64,000 nucleotides of DNA, taken from assembly GCF_024713975.1 (NCBI RefSeq), contig NC_091095.1, positions 2,144,001 to 2,208,000 on the forward strand, read 5' to 3'. Each line of letters begins with the position of its first letter. Position 1 is the first letter of the stretch. Below are positions 50,111 to 63,600 of the stretch, piece after piece. Both the position numbers and the translations under genes were made by a program. The DNA comes from Paralichthys olivaceus. Taxonomy: Eukaryota; Chordata; Actinopteri; Pleuronectiformes; Paralichthyidae. The notes beneath the pieces are model-generated. The model was given only the letters and a program-made list of their open reading frames with translations, was not told where the DNA came from and ran no database searches.

Positions 50111-53100
50111 TGACAACCACAACAACTCCAACTACAGTCGCAACTACAGCAACTACAACCATGACCACAACTCCAACAACAACAACTACAGCCCCAACAA
50201 CAACTACAACTACAGCTCCAACTACTACAACTACAGTCCCAACAACAACTACAGTTTCAACTACTCCAACTACAGCTCCAGCCATAACAACTACAGCTTC
50301 AACTACAACAACTCCAACCACAACAACAGCTTCAACTACAGCTCCAACTACAACAACTACAGCCCAAACAACCACAACTACAGCTCCAACTACAACAACT
50401 ACTGCTTCAACTACAACAACTACAGCTCCAGCTACAACTACAGCCCCAATAACCACAAATACAGCCCCAACAACCACAACTACAACTCCAACTACAACAA
50501 CTACAGCTTCAACTACAGCAACTACAGCTCCAGCTACAACTACAGCCCCAATAACCACAAATACAGCCCCAACAACCACAACTACAGCTCCAACTACAAC
50601 AACTACAGCTTCAACTACAATAACTACAGCTCCAGCTACAACTACAGCCCCAATAACCACAAATACAGCCCCAACAACCACAACTACAGCTCCAACTACA
50701 ACAACTACAGCTTCAACTACAACAACTACAGCCCCAACAACCACAACTACAGCTCCAACTACAACTACAGCCCCAACAACCACAACTACAGCTCCAACTA
50801 CAGCCCCAACAACCACAACTACAGCTCCAACTACAACAACTACAGCTTCAACTACAACAACTACAGCCCCAACAACCACAACTACAGCTCCAACTACAAC
50901 TACAGCCCCAACAACCACAACTACAGCTACAACTACAACAACTACTGCTTCAACTACAGCAACCACAGCTTCAACTACAACAACAACAGCCCCAACCACA
51001 ACTACAGCTTCAACTACAGCTCCAACTACAACAACTACAGCCCCAACAACCACAACTACAGCTCCAACTACAACTACAGCCCCAACAACCACAACTACAG
51101 CTCCAACTACAACTACAGCCCCAACAACCACAACTACAACTACAACTACAACAACTCCAGCTACAACTACAGCCCCAATAACCACAAATACAGCCCCAAC
51201 AACCACAACTACAGCTCCAACTACAACAACTACAGCTTCAACTACAACAACTACAGCCCCAACAACCACAACTACAGCTCCAACTACAACTACAGCTCCA
51301 ACTACAACAACTACAGCTTCAACTACAACAACTACAGCCCCAACAACCACAACTACAACTACAACTACAGCCCCAACAACCACAACTACAGCTCCAACTA
51401 CAACAACTACTGCTTCAACTACAGCAACCACAGCTTCAACTACAACAACTACAGCCCCAACCACAACTACAGCTTCAACTACAGCTCCAACTACAACAAC
51501 TACAGCCCCAACAACCACAACTACAGCTCCAACTACAACTACAGCCCCAACAACCACAACTACAGCTCCAACTACAACTACAGCCCCAACAACCACAACT
51601 ACAACTACAACTACAACAACTACTGCTTCAACTACAACAGCTACAGCCCCAACAACCACAACTACAGCTCTGACTACAACTACAGCCCCAACAACCACAA
51701 CTACAGCTTCAACTACAGCTCCAACTACAACAACTACAGCCCCAACAACCACAACTACAGCTCCAACCACAACAACTACAGCTTCAACTACAACAGCTAC
51801 AGCCCCAACAACCACAACTCCAACTCCAACTACAGCTTCAACTACAGCCCCAACAACCACAACTACAGCCCCAACAACCACAACTACAGCTCCAACTACA
51901 ACAACTACTGCTTCAACGACAACAACTACAGCCCCAACCACAACCACTACAACTCCAACCACAACTACAGCTCCAACTACAACAACTACAGCTCCAACCA
52001 CAACAACTACAGCTTCAACTACAACAACCACAGCTCCAACTACAACAACTACAGCCCCAACCACAATAACTACAACTCCAACCACAACAACTACAGCTTC
52101 AACTACAGCTCCAACTACCACAACTACAGCTCCAACTACAACTACAGCCCCAACAACCACAACTACAGCTCCAACTACAACAACTACTGCTTCAACGACA
52201 ACAACTACAGCCCCAACCACAACCACTACAACTCCAACCACAACTACAGCTCCAACTACAACAACTACAGCTCCAACCACAACAACTACAGCTTCAAATA
52301 CAACAACCACAGCTCCAACTACAACAACTACAGCCCCAACCACAATAACTACAACTCCAACCACAACAACTACAGCTCCAACTACCACAACTACAGCTCC
52401 AACTACAACTACAGCCCCAACAACCACAACTACAGCTCCAACTACAACAACTACTGCTTCAACTACAACAGCTACAGCCCCAACAACCACAACTACAACT
52501 CCAACTACAGCTTCAACTACAACAATAACAGCCCCAACAACCACAACTACAGCTTTGACTACAACTACAGCCCCAACAACCACAACTACAGCTTCAACTA
52601 CAGCTCCAACTACAACAACTACAGCCCCAACAACCACAACTACAGCTCCAACTACAACAACTACAGCTTCAACGACAGCTACAGCTACAGCCCCAACAAC
52701 CACAACTCCAACTCCAACTACAGCTTCAACTACAGCCCCAACAACCACAACTACAGCCCCAACAACCACAACTACAGCTCCAACTACAACAACTACTGCT
52801 TCAACAACAACAACTACAGCCCCAACCACAACCACTACAACTCCAACCACAACAACAGCTCCAACTACAACAACTACAGCTCCAACCACAACAACTACAG
52901 CTTCAACTACAACAACCACAGCTCCAACTACAACAACTACAACAACTACAGCCCCAACCACAATAACTACAACTACAACCACAACAACTACAGCTTCAAC
53001 TACAGCTCCAACTACCACAACTACAGCTCCAACTACAACTACAGCCCCAACAACCACAACTACAGCTCCAACTACAACAACTACTGCTTCAACGACAACA

Positions 53101-56100
53101 ACTACAGCCCCAACCACTACCACTACAACTCCAACCACAACTACAACAACTACAGCTCCAACCACAACAACTACAGCTTCAACTACAACAACCACAGCTC
53201 CAACTACAACTACAGCCCCAACAACCACAACTACGACTCCAACTACAACTACTGCTTCAACGACAACAACTACAGCCCCAACCACAACCACTACAACTCC
53301 AACCACAACTACAGCGCCAACTACAACAACTACAGCTCCAACTACAACAACAACAGCCCCAACCACAATAACTACAACTCCAACCACAACAACTACAGCT
53401 CCAACTACCACAACTACAGCTCCAACTACGACTACAGCCCCAACAACCACAACTACAGCTCCAACTACAACAACTACCGCTTCAACTACAACAACTACAG
53501 CTCCAACTACAACAACTACCGCTTCAACTACAACAACTACAACCCCAACCACAACAACTACAGCCCCAACCACAACTACAGCTCCAACTACAACAACTAC
53601 AGCCCCAACAACCACAACTACAGCTCCAACTACAACTACAGCCCCAACAACCACAACTACAGCTCCAACTACAACTACAGCCCCAACAACCACAACTACA
53701 GCTCCAACTACAACAACTACTGCTTCAACTACAACAGCTACAGCCCCAACAACTACAACTCCAACTACAACAACTACTGCTTCAACTACAACAGCTACAG
53801 CCCCAACAACTACAACTCCAACTACAACAACTACAGCTTCAACTACAACAGCTACAGCCCCAACAACCACAACTACAACTCCAACTACAGCTTCAACTAC
53901 AGCTCCAACTACAACAACTACAGCCCCAACAACCACAACTACAGCTCTGACTACAACTACAGCCCCAACAACCACAACTACAGCTTCAACTACAGCTCCA
54001 ACTACAACAGCTACAGCCCCAACAACCACAACTACAACTACAACTACAACCACAACTACAGCTTCAACTACAGCTCCAACTACAACAACTACAGCCCCAA
54101 CAACCACAACTACAGCTCCAACTACAACAACTACAGCTTCAACTACAACAGCTACAGCCCCAACAACCACAACTCCAACTCCAACTACAGCTTCAACTAC
54201 AGCCCCAACAACCACAACTACAGCCCCAACAACCACAACTACAGCTCCAACTACAACAACTACAGCCCCAACCACAACCACTACAACTCCAACCACAACT
54301 ACAGCTTCAACTACAGCTCCAACCACAACAACTACAACTCCAACTACAACAACTACTGCTTCAACTACAACAGCTACAGCCCCAACAACCACAACTACAA
54401 CTCCAACTACAGCTTCAACTACAGCTCCAACTACAACAACTACAGCCCCAACAACCACAACTACAGCTCTGACTACAACTACAGCCCCAACAACCACAAC
54501 TACAGCTTCAACTACAGCTCCAACTACAACAGCTACAGCCCCAACAACCACAACTACAACTCTAACTACAACCACAACTACAGCTTCAACTACAGCTCCA
54601 ACCACAACAACTACAGCCCCAACAACCACAACTACAGCTCCAACTACAACAACTACAGCTTCAACTACAACAGCTACAGCCCCAACAACCACAACTCCAA
54701 CTCCAACTACAGCTTCAACTACAGCCCCAACAACCACAACTACAGCCCCAACAACCACAACTACAGCTCCAACTACAACAACTACTGCTTCAACGACAAC
54801 AACTACAGCCCCAACAACAACCACTACAACTCCAACCACAACTACAGCTCCAACTACAACAACTACAGCTCCAACCACAACAACTACAGCTTCAACTACA
54901 ACAACCACAGCTCCCACTACAACAACTACAGCCCCAACCACAATAACTACAACTCCAACCACAACAACTACAGCTTCAACTACAGCTCCAACTACCACAA
55001 CTACAGCTCCAACTACAACTACAGCCCCAACAACCACAACTACAGCTCCAACTACTGCTTCAACGACAACAACTACAGCCCCAACCACAACCACTACAAC
55101 TCCAACCACAACTACAGCTCCAACTACAACAACTACAGCTTCAACTACAACAACCACAGCTACAACTACAACAACTACAGCCCCAACCACAATAACTACA
55201 ACTCCAACCACAACAACTACAGCTCCAACTACAACTACAGCCCCAACAACTACAACTACAGCTCCAACTACAACAACTACAGCTCCAACCACAACAACTA
55301 CAGCTTCAACTACAACAACCACAGCTCCAACTATAACAACTACTGCCCCAACCACAACAACTACAACTCCAACCACAACTACAGCTTCAACTACAGCTCC
55401 AACCACAACAACTACAGCTTCAACTACAATAACCACAGCTCCAACTACAACAACTACAGCCCCAACAACCACAATTACAGCAACAACTGCAACAACTACA
55501 GCCCCAACAACCACAACTACAACTCCAACTACAGCTTCAACTACAGCTCCAACTACAACAACTACAGCCCCAACAACCACAACTACAGCTCTGACTACAA
55601 CTACAGCCCCAACAACCACAACTATAGCTTCAACTACAGCTCCAACTACAACAACTACAGCCCCAACAACCACAACTACAGCTCCAACTACAACAACTAC
55701 AGCTTCAACTACAACAGCTACAGCCCCAACAACCACAACTCCAACTACAGCTTCAACTACAGCCCCAACAACCACAACTACAGCCCCAACAACCACAACT
55801 ACAGCTCCAACAACCACAACTACAGCTTCAACTACAACAACCACAGCTCCAACTACAACAACTACAGCCCCAACCACAATAACTACAACTCCAACCACAA
55901 CAACTACAGCTCCAACTTCAACTACAGCCCCAACAACCACAACTACAGCTCCAACTACAACAACTACCGCTTCAACTACAACAACTACAGCCCCAACCAC
56001 AACAACTACAACTCCAACCACAACTACAGCTTCAACTACAGCTCCAACCACAACAACTACAGCTTCAACTACAATAACCACAGCTCCAACTACAACAACT

Positions 56101-58081
56101 ACAGCCCCAACAACCACAATTACAGCAACAACTGCAACAACTACAGCCCCAACAACCACAACTACAACTCCAACTACAGCTTCAACTACAGCTCCAACTA
56201 CAACAACTACAGCCCCAACAACCACAACTACAGCTTCAACTACAGCTCCAACTACAACAACTACAGCCCCAACAACCACAACTACAGCTCCAACTACAAC
56301 AACTACTGCTTCAACTACAACAACTACAGCCCCAACCACAACAACTACAACTCCAACCACAACTACAGCTTCAACTACAGCTCCAACCACAACAACTATA
56401 GCTTCAACTACAATAACCACAGCTCCAACTACAACAACTACAGCCCCAACAACCACAATTACAGCAACAACTGCAACAACTACAGCCCCAACAACCACAA
56501 CTACAACTCCAACTACAGCTCCAACTACAACAACTACAGCCCCAACAACCACAACTACAGCTCTGACTACAACTACAGCCCCAACAACCACAACTACAGC
56601 TTCAACTACAGCTCCAACTACAACAACTACAGCCCCAACAACCACAACTACAGCTTCAACTACAGCTCCAACTACAACAACTACAGCCCCAACAACCACA
56701 ACTACAGCTCCAACTACAACAACTACTGCTTCAACTACAACAACTACAGCCCCAACCACAACAACTACAACTCCAACCACAACTACAGCTTCAACTACAG
56801 CTCCAACCACAACAACTATAGCTTCAACTACAATAACCACAGCTCCAACTACAACAACTACAGCCCCAACAACCACAACTACAACTCCAACTACAGCTCC
56901 AACTACAACAACTACAGCCCCAACAACCACAACTACAGCTCTGACTACAACTACAGCCCCAACAACCACAACTACAGCTTCAACTACAGCTCCAACTACA
57001 ACAACTACAGCCCCAACAACCACAACTACAGCTCCAACTACAACAACTACAGCTTCAACTACAACAGCTACAGCCCCAACAACCACAACTCCAACTCCAA
57101 CTACAGCTTCAACTACAGCCCCAACAACCACAACTACAGCCCCAACAACCACAACTACAGCCCCAACAACCACAACTACAGCTCCAACTACAACAACTAC
57201 TGCTTCAACGACAACAACTACAGCCCCAACAACAACCACTACAACTCCAACCACAACTACAGCTCCAACTACAACAACTACAGCTCCAACCACAACAACT
57301 ACAGCTTCAACTACAACAACCACAGCTCCAACTACAACAACTACAGCCCCAACCACAATAACTACAACTCCAACCACAACAACTACAGCTCCAACTACCA
57401 CAACTACAGCTCCAACTACAACTACAGCCCCAACAACCACAACTACAGCTCCAACTACAACAACTACCGCTTCAACTACAACAACTACAGCCCCAACCAC
57501 AACTACAGCTCCAACCACAACAACTACAGCTTCAACTACAACAACTACAGCCCCAACCACAACAACTACAACTCCAACCACAACTACAGCTTCAACTACA
57601 GCTTCAACTTCAACTACAGCTTCAACTTCAACTACAACAACTACAGCCCCAACCACAACAACTACAACTCCAACCACAACAACTACAGCTCCAACTACCA
57701 CAACTACAGCTCCAACTACAACTACAGCCCCAACAACCACAACTACAGCTCCAACTACAACAACTACCGCTTCAACTACAACAACTACAGCCCCAACCAC
57801 AACTACAGCTCCAACCACAACAACTACCGCTTCAACTACAACAACTACAGCCCCAACCACAACAACTACAACTCCAACCACAACTACAGCTTCAACTACA
57901 GCTCCAACCACAACAACTACAGCTTCAACTACAATAACCACAGCTCCAACTACAACAACTACAGCCCCAACCACATCAACTACAACCACAACTACAGCTT
58001 CAACTACAGCCCCAACAACCACAACTACAGCAGCGACTACAGGACCAAGCACCACCACTGGAGAAGAAACAACAACCCAAG
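50111..58081 (+). CDS. giant Thr-rich mucin-like exon, copy 1 (partial gene)
   Basis: One frame stays open from 50,053 to 58,089. It codes for about 2,660 residues, mostly Thr, in runs broken by Ala-Pro, Ala-Ser, Pro or Ala-Leu (typical unit APTTTTT, 21 bases). Lys, Arg, Asp, Glu and Cys are absent from the body. The non-repeat tail has GPSTTT, GEET and TTTQ. This is the composition of a heavily O-glycosylated mucin PTS domain. I place the exon between the acceptor at 50,110 and the good donor at 58,082 (caag|gtaact). It then has 7,971 bases and is phase 1 at both ends, the class usual for extracellular domains. If an unspliced start is used, the first ATG is at 50,080, but there is no signal peptide. 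No 5' exon or Cys-rich mucin domain was found, so the gene is incomplete. A non-coding satellite is the alternative. Confidence 0.55.
50111..58081 (+). repeat. Thr-codon minisatellite array, unit 1
   Basis: The same interval at DNA level. Short units of 15-24 bases (such as acaactacagctccaact) contain almost only A, C and T on this strand. They are arranged in higher-order blocks marked by rare variants. The Ala-Leu variant (gctctgactacaact) recurs near 51,666, 53,943, 54,474, 55,590, 56,567 and 56,938. The acaattacagcaacaactgc variant recurs at 55,471, 56,116 and 56,455. The array evolves by duplication of several-hundred-base blocks. Confidence 0.92.
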
Positions 58082-58220
58082 GTAACTGACTTCAAATTGT
58101 CATGTCTTCATAATGTAAATTTTCCCAGTGTGGTTGAAATACAACTTGGTCAGGATTGTAAATCAACCTGAGATCCAATGATAATCTAAAACATAATACA
58201 GGGGTTATGTATTTTTGTAG

Positions 58221-58335
58221 TATGTGAGGATCCCTCTCCCAGACGGACAGAAGTGCAATAGATGTGTAATGAAGAACGTCAGCAAAATCAGAGTATTTAC
58301 AGTCTTGGTTAGAATAAACAGTTTGTTGCATGATG
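58221..58335 (+). CDS. candidate terminal exon of Thr-rich gene copy 1
   Basis: A tatttttgtag acceptor ends at 58,220. Joined in phase 1 to the donor at 58,082, the frame reads VCEDPSPRRTEVQ and stops at 58,259-58,261. AATAAA follows at 58,313-58,318. Phase, acceptor, stop and polyadenylation signal all fit a short last exon after a 139-base intron. The peptide matches nothing I know, and a chance arrangement is quite possible. Confidence 0.3.
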
Positions 58336-58429
58336 GAAGGTAAATGAACTGAGGAATTATTGTCAATAATGGTAGAGTATCTGAGCAGACATGTTGTATA
58401 TCAAGCAGTCTTGCTGTAATCATAGTCCA

Positions 58430-58915
58430 CGATCAGGATCAACAATCACGATCGGATGCCATCATAGCCCACAATCCATTCTAATGATCCACCATTTCCA
58501 TCACGATCAGCCAGCACAATCTCTGATTCGCAATCCACCATCATAATTCACGATGTGGCTGCAGTCGCGGCCCCGGATCAGTGAACGATAAGGCTTAGGG
58601 ACTCCAGAGAAGAAGTTAAGATAGTAACATGTATTGTTATAAGTTATTTGATGTGATAAGGAGGGAGAAGAGGAAAGAGAAGCTCCATGTGTCATGTGTC
58701 CCCCGACATTCTAGACCCATAGCAGCATAACTAAGAGCAGGTTGAAGACAATCCTGGACCAGCTCTAACTACAAGCTTTATCATGAAGGAAGGTTTTAAG
58801 CCTACTCTTAAATGAAGAGAGGGTGTCTCCCTCCCGAACTGAAACTGGGAGATGATTCCACAGGAGAGGAGCCTGAAAGCTGAAAGCTCTGTGTTTTGGA
58901 AACATGCATGTCTGT
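58430..58915 (+). repeat. teleost interspersed repeat between the two units
   Basis: Carries several phrases of a repeat common in percomorph genomes: 'atcataattcacgatgtggctgcag', 'ctagacccatagcagcataactaagag', 'gagagggtgtctccctcccgaact' and 'ccacaggagaggagcctgaaagctg'. It ends exactly where homology to unit 1 begins, so it may mark the duplication breakpoint. Confidence 0.6.
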
Positions 58916-58918
58916 GAG

Positions 58919-60624
58919 CTTACCTGGTTTTTCAGGTTATCTGAGAGTAGCTTCTATTACTGCTACCTTGTCCCTCTCTCTGTAAATGAAGGAGGAGCAA
59001 AGCACAACTAAGGCACAATGGAAACCAAAAACAAATTACCACTCGGTTGTTGGAGTAGTGAGGAGTAACACCACTCATCATGGAAAGAACAATACTCTAT
59101 TGTATATTTTTGCTTGGATATTTTCATGCATCCTGCGCACAAGGTCAGAATTCGTTGCAAGTGATATTTGTCAGCATTTTAGGATACGTACTTTAGGAGA
59201 GTAAACAGTAGAATACTTCAAGAGCAGCTCAGTGGTGGTTAGTGATTTGTGTATGTTATCCATTTAAAATTCCAAAAAATAATGCTATATGTTTTTGCCT
59301 GCTATTGGTGACTCGCTCAAAAACTACTACTACTGTTGCGCGGTCGTGAATGAGGGGTAATGTGGTCGTCCTCCAACCAGATGGCTAACCTCCACATGGT
59401 TGGATGTACTAGTTGGCATGTAATGTAATGCTGTCTGATTAAATAAACATAATTTCCAATTGCTGCAAGCAAGATAAGACAGCAATAATTACACAAAAAG
59501 AAATTGTGTTTTTCATTGCAACAAGTTATAACGTGAAAAATATGATTTATCAAAACCAACCATAAGAATAAATACATATACGGCTGTTGGACCAAACCAT
59601 CCTAAGGTTAAAACTTGGTAGGGTTTCCAGACATTAATTAATAACTTGATTTAATGGGATTAAAAAGACAGAATACTACAGAGGGGGACAGGGTGTCTGA
59701 TGTTCAAGATGACTGGGTCAGTTAATTCATGAAGGCGTCAAATTCAGTTCAACTTCAACTATTGTCACTTTGTCAACAACTACAGACCAATAGATTTCCG
59801 AGACAACTCTGAATTATTGAACAGATGTATCACAGTAGCATCTCTGACACAATGGTTGGAGCTTCTTCACTGAGGTGAAGACTGGTGTCAGATGGTACTG
59901 ATGAAGATTAACTTCCTTTATTTATCCCACAAGGGGAAATTCTTTTTACACTCATTTTACACTTTTAACACATGCAGTTCAACCCCCCCCACCCCCCCCA
60001 AACACACACACACACACACAGAGGGCTCAAAGACATGCACATGCACATTTGTGGAGAGAGATTGTAGAGTAGAGTAGAGTGATGGGCAGCCCCAGGAGAA
60101 GCGCCCCGTGAGCAATTGGGGAATTGGGGGGCATGGTGCCTTGCTCAAGGGCACATCAGCAGTGCCCAGGAGGTGAACTGACACCTCTCCAGCTACCAGT
60201 CCACCTTCCGTACCCATGGTACAGCTTGTTTTCTAGACTCGGGTCAGCAAATCTTGGGTAAAACTGAGTCTGAACTGGTTCAAAGCAGTGGATTGTTGGA
60301 CACAGTGTTTATATAACTCGTTTGGAAGAAGGGAGTTATGCATACTTGAGCTTGGCATTGCTTTGCAGCTCAGTGATTTTCTTTGATAAACTGTGTTGTG
60401 CAATAGATATGATCAGTTTATTTTGTTCACTTTGTAGAAGTAACACTTTATCTGCGTATCCACGTGTTGTTTCAGTTCAACAACACAAATAGATGAATTT
60501 CCCACTCTGTTGTAATGAAGCAACTTGTTATTCAGGATTCCTAAACTTTTTTTCTCTTTCTCATAATGTCTCTTTACATTATCAACACCAACCATGACTG
60601 CTAATCCAACCTCAACAACTGCAG
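58919..60624 (+). repeat. duplicated flank, unit 2 (upstream of Thr-rich exon 2)
   Basis: Second copy of the segment at 48,950-50,110, with insertions. About 59,660-60,487 is absent from unit 1 and includes a minus-strand SINE. The last 137 bases, including the ctaat branch-like site and the gcag acceptor at 60,621-60,624, are almost identical to unit 1. Confidence 0.85.
59905..60215 (-). mobile_element. SINE with LINE-type tail, inside unit 2
   Basis: On the minus strand the body gtacggaaggtggactggta (ending at 60,215) matches the SINE at 23.16 kb. It then runs through 'gagcaaggcaccatg' to the family tail 'aatttccccttgtgggataaataaag' at about 59,910. A GT/C-rich tract lies inside (59,981-60,020). 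It is absent from unit 1, so it was inserted after the segment duplication or lost from unit 1. Confidence 0.7.
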
Positions 60625-63600
60625 TGACAACTACAACTACAGGTGCAACTACAGCAACTCCAACCATGACCACAACTCCAACAACAACTACAACTACAGC
60701 TCCAACAACAACTACAACTACAGTCCCAACAACAACTACAACTACAGCTCCAACTACTACAACTACAGTCCCAACAACAACTCCAACCACTACTGCTTCA
60801 ACTACAACAACTACAGCCCCAACCTCAACTACAGCTCCAACCACAACAACTACAGCTCCAACCACAACAACTACAGCTTCAACTACAATAACCACAGCTT
60901 CAACTACAACAACTACAGCCCCAACCACAACTACAGCTTCAACTACAGCTCCAACTACAACAACTACAGCTCCAAATACAACCGCAGCCCCAACAACCAC
61001 AACTACAGCCCCAACAACCACAACTACAGCTCCAACTACAACAACTACTGCTTCAACTACAACAGCTACAGCCCCAACCACAACAACTACAACTCCAACT
61101 ACAGCTTCAACTACAGCTCCAACTACAGCCCCAACAACCACAACTACAGCTCCAACTACAACAACTACTGCTTCAACGACAACAACTACAGCCCCAACCA
61201 CAACAACTACAACTCCAACCACAACAACTACAGCTCCAACCACAACAACTACAGCCCCAACCACAATAACTACAACTCCAACCACAACAACTACAGCTCC
61301 AACTACTACAACTACAGCTCCAACTACAACTACAGCCCCAACAACCACAACTACAGCTCCAACGACAACAACTACCCCCCCAACTACAACTACAGGTCCA
61401 ACCACAACAACTACAACTACAGCTTCAACTACAGCTCCAACTACAACAACTACAGCCCCAACCACAACAACTCCAACCACAACTACAGCTCCAACTACAA
61501 CAACTACAGCTCCAACCACAACAACTACAGCTTCAACTACAACAACCACAGCTCCAATTACAACAACTACAACCCCAACCACAGCTCCAACTACAACAAC
61601 TACAGCTTCAACTACAGCTCCAACTACAGCTCCAACTACCACAACTACAGCTACAACTACAGCCCAAACAACCACAACTACAGCTCCAATTACAACAACT
61701 ACCACTTCAACTACAACAACTACAGCCCCAACAACCACAACTACATCTCCAACCACAACTACAGCTTCAACTACAGCCCCAACCACAACAACTCCAACCA
61801 CAACTACAGCTCCAACTACAACAACTACAGCTCCAACCACAACAACTACAGCTTCAACTACAACAACCACAGCTCCAATTACAACAACTACAACCCCAAC
61901 CACAGCTCCAACTACAACAACTACAGCTTCAACTACAGCTCCAACTACAGCTCCAACTACCACAACTACAGCTCCAACTACAGCCCAAACAACCACAACT
62001 ACAGCTCCAATTACAACAACTACCACTTCAACTACAACAACTACAGCCCCAACAACCACAACTACATCTCCAACCACAACTACAGCTTCAACTACAGCTC
62101 CAACCACAACAACTACAGCTTCAACTACAATAACCACAGCTTCAACCACAACAACTACAGCCCCAATAACCACATCTACAGCTCCAACTTCAACTACAGC
62201 CCCAACAACCACAACTACAGCTCCAACTACAACAACCACAGCTCCAACCACAACAACCACATCTCCGACTTCAACTACAGCCCCAACAACCATAACTACA
62301 GCTCCTCCTACAACAACTACTGCTTCAACGACAACAACTACAGCTTCAACTACAACAACCACAGCTCCAACCACAACAACCACAGCTCCAACTACAACAA
62401 CTACAACTTCAACCACAACTACAGCTCCAACTACAGCAACTACAACTCCAACCACAACAACTACAGCTTCAACTACAACAACAGCTCCAACTACAACAAC
62501 TACAGCTCCAACCACAACAACTACAGCTTCAACTACAATAACCACAGCTCCAACTACAACAACTACAGCCCCAACCACAACAACTACAACTCCAACCACA
62601 ACTACAGCTCCAACTACAACAACTACAGCCCCAACCACAACAACTACAACTCCAACCACAACTACAGCTCCAACTACAACAACTACAGCTCCAACCACAA
62701 CAACTACAGCTTCAACTACAACAACAACAGCTCCAACTACAACAACTACAGCCCCAACCACAATAACTACAACTCCAACCACAACAACCACAGCTCCAAC
62801 TACAACAACTACAGCCCCAACCACAATAACTACAACTCCAACCACAACAACTACAGCTTCAACTACAACAACTACAACTCCAACCACAACTACAGCTTCA
62901 ACTACAGCTCCAACCACAACAACAACAGCTTCAACTACAATAACCACAGCTTCAACTACAACAACTACAGCTTCAACTACAGCTCCAACTACAACAACTA
63001 CAGCCCCAACAACCACAACTACAGCTCCAACTTCAACTACAGAACCAACAACCACAATTACAGCTCCAACTACAACAACTACAGCTTCAACTACAGCTCC
63101 AACTACAACAACTACAGCCCCAACAACCACAACTACAGCTCCAACAACCACAACTACAGCTCCAACTACAACAACTACAGCCCCAACAACCACAACTACA
63201 GCTCCAACTTCAACTACAGGACCAACAACAACAACTACAGCTCCAACTACAACAACTACCGCTTCAACTACAACAACTACAGCCCCAACCACAATAACTA
63301 CAACTCCAACCACAACAACTACAGCCCCAACAACCACAACTACAGCTCCAACTACAACAACTACCGCTTCAACTACAACAACTACAGCCCCAACCACAAC
63401 AACTACAACTCCAACCACAACTACAGCTTCAACTACAGCTCCAACCACAACAACTACAGCTTCAACTACAATAACCACAGCTCCAACTACAACAACTACA
63501 GCCCCAACAACCACAATTACAGCAACAACTGCAACAACTACAGCCCCAACAACCACAACTACAACTACAGCTTCAACTACAGCTCCAACTACAACAACTA

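Noticed and set aside
50111-58081. Antifreeze glycoprotein gene
   Set aside because: Thr-Ala-rich repeats in fish invite this idea. The units here are Thr runs with Ala-Pro or Ala-Ser breaks, not Thr-Ala-Ala/Pro tripeptides, and there are no processing spacers (Leu-X-Phe or Arg) between repeats.
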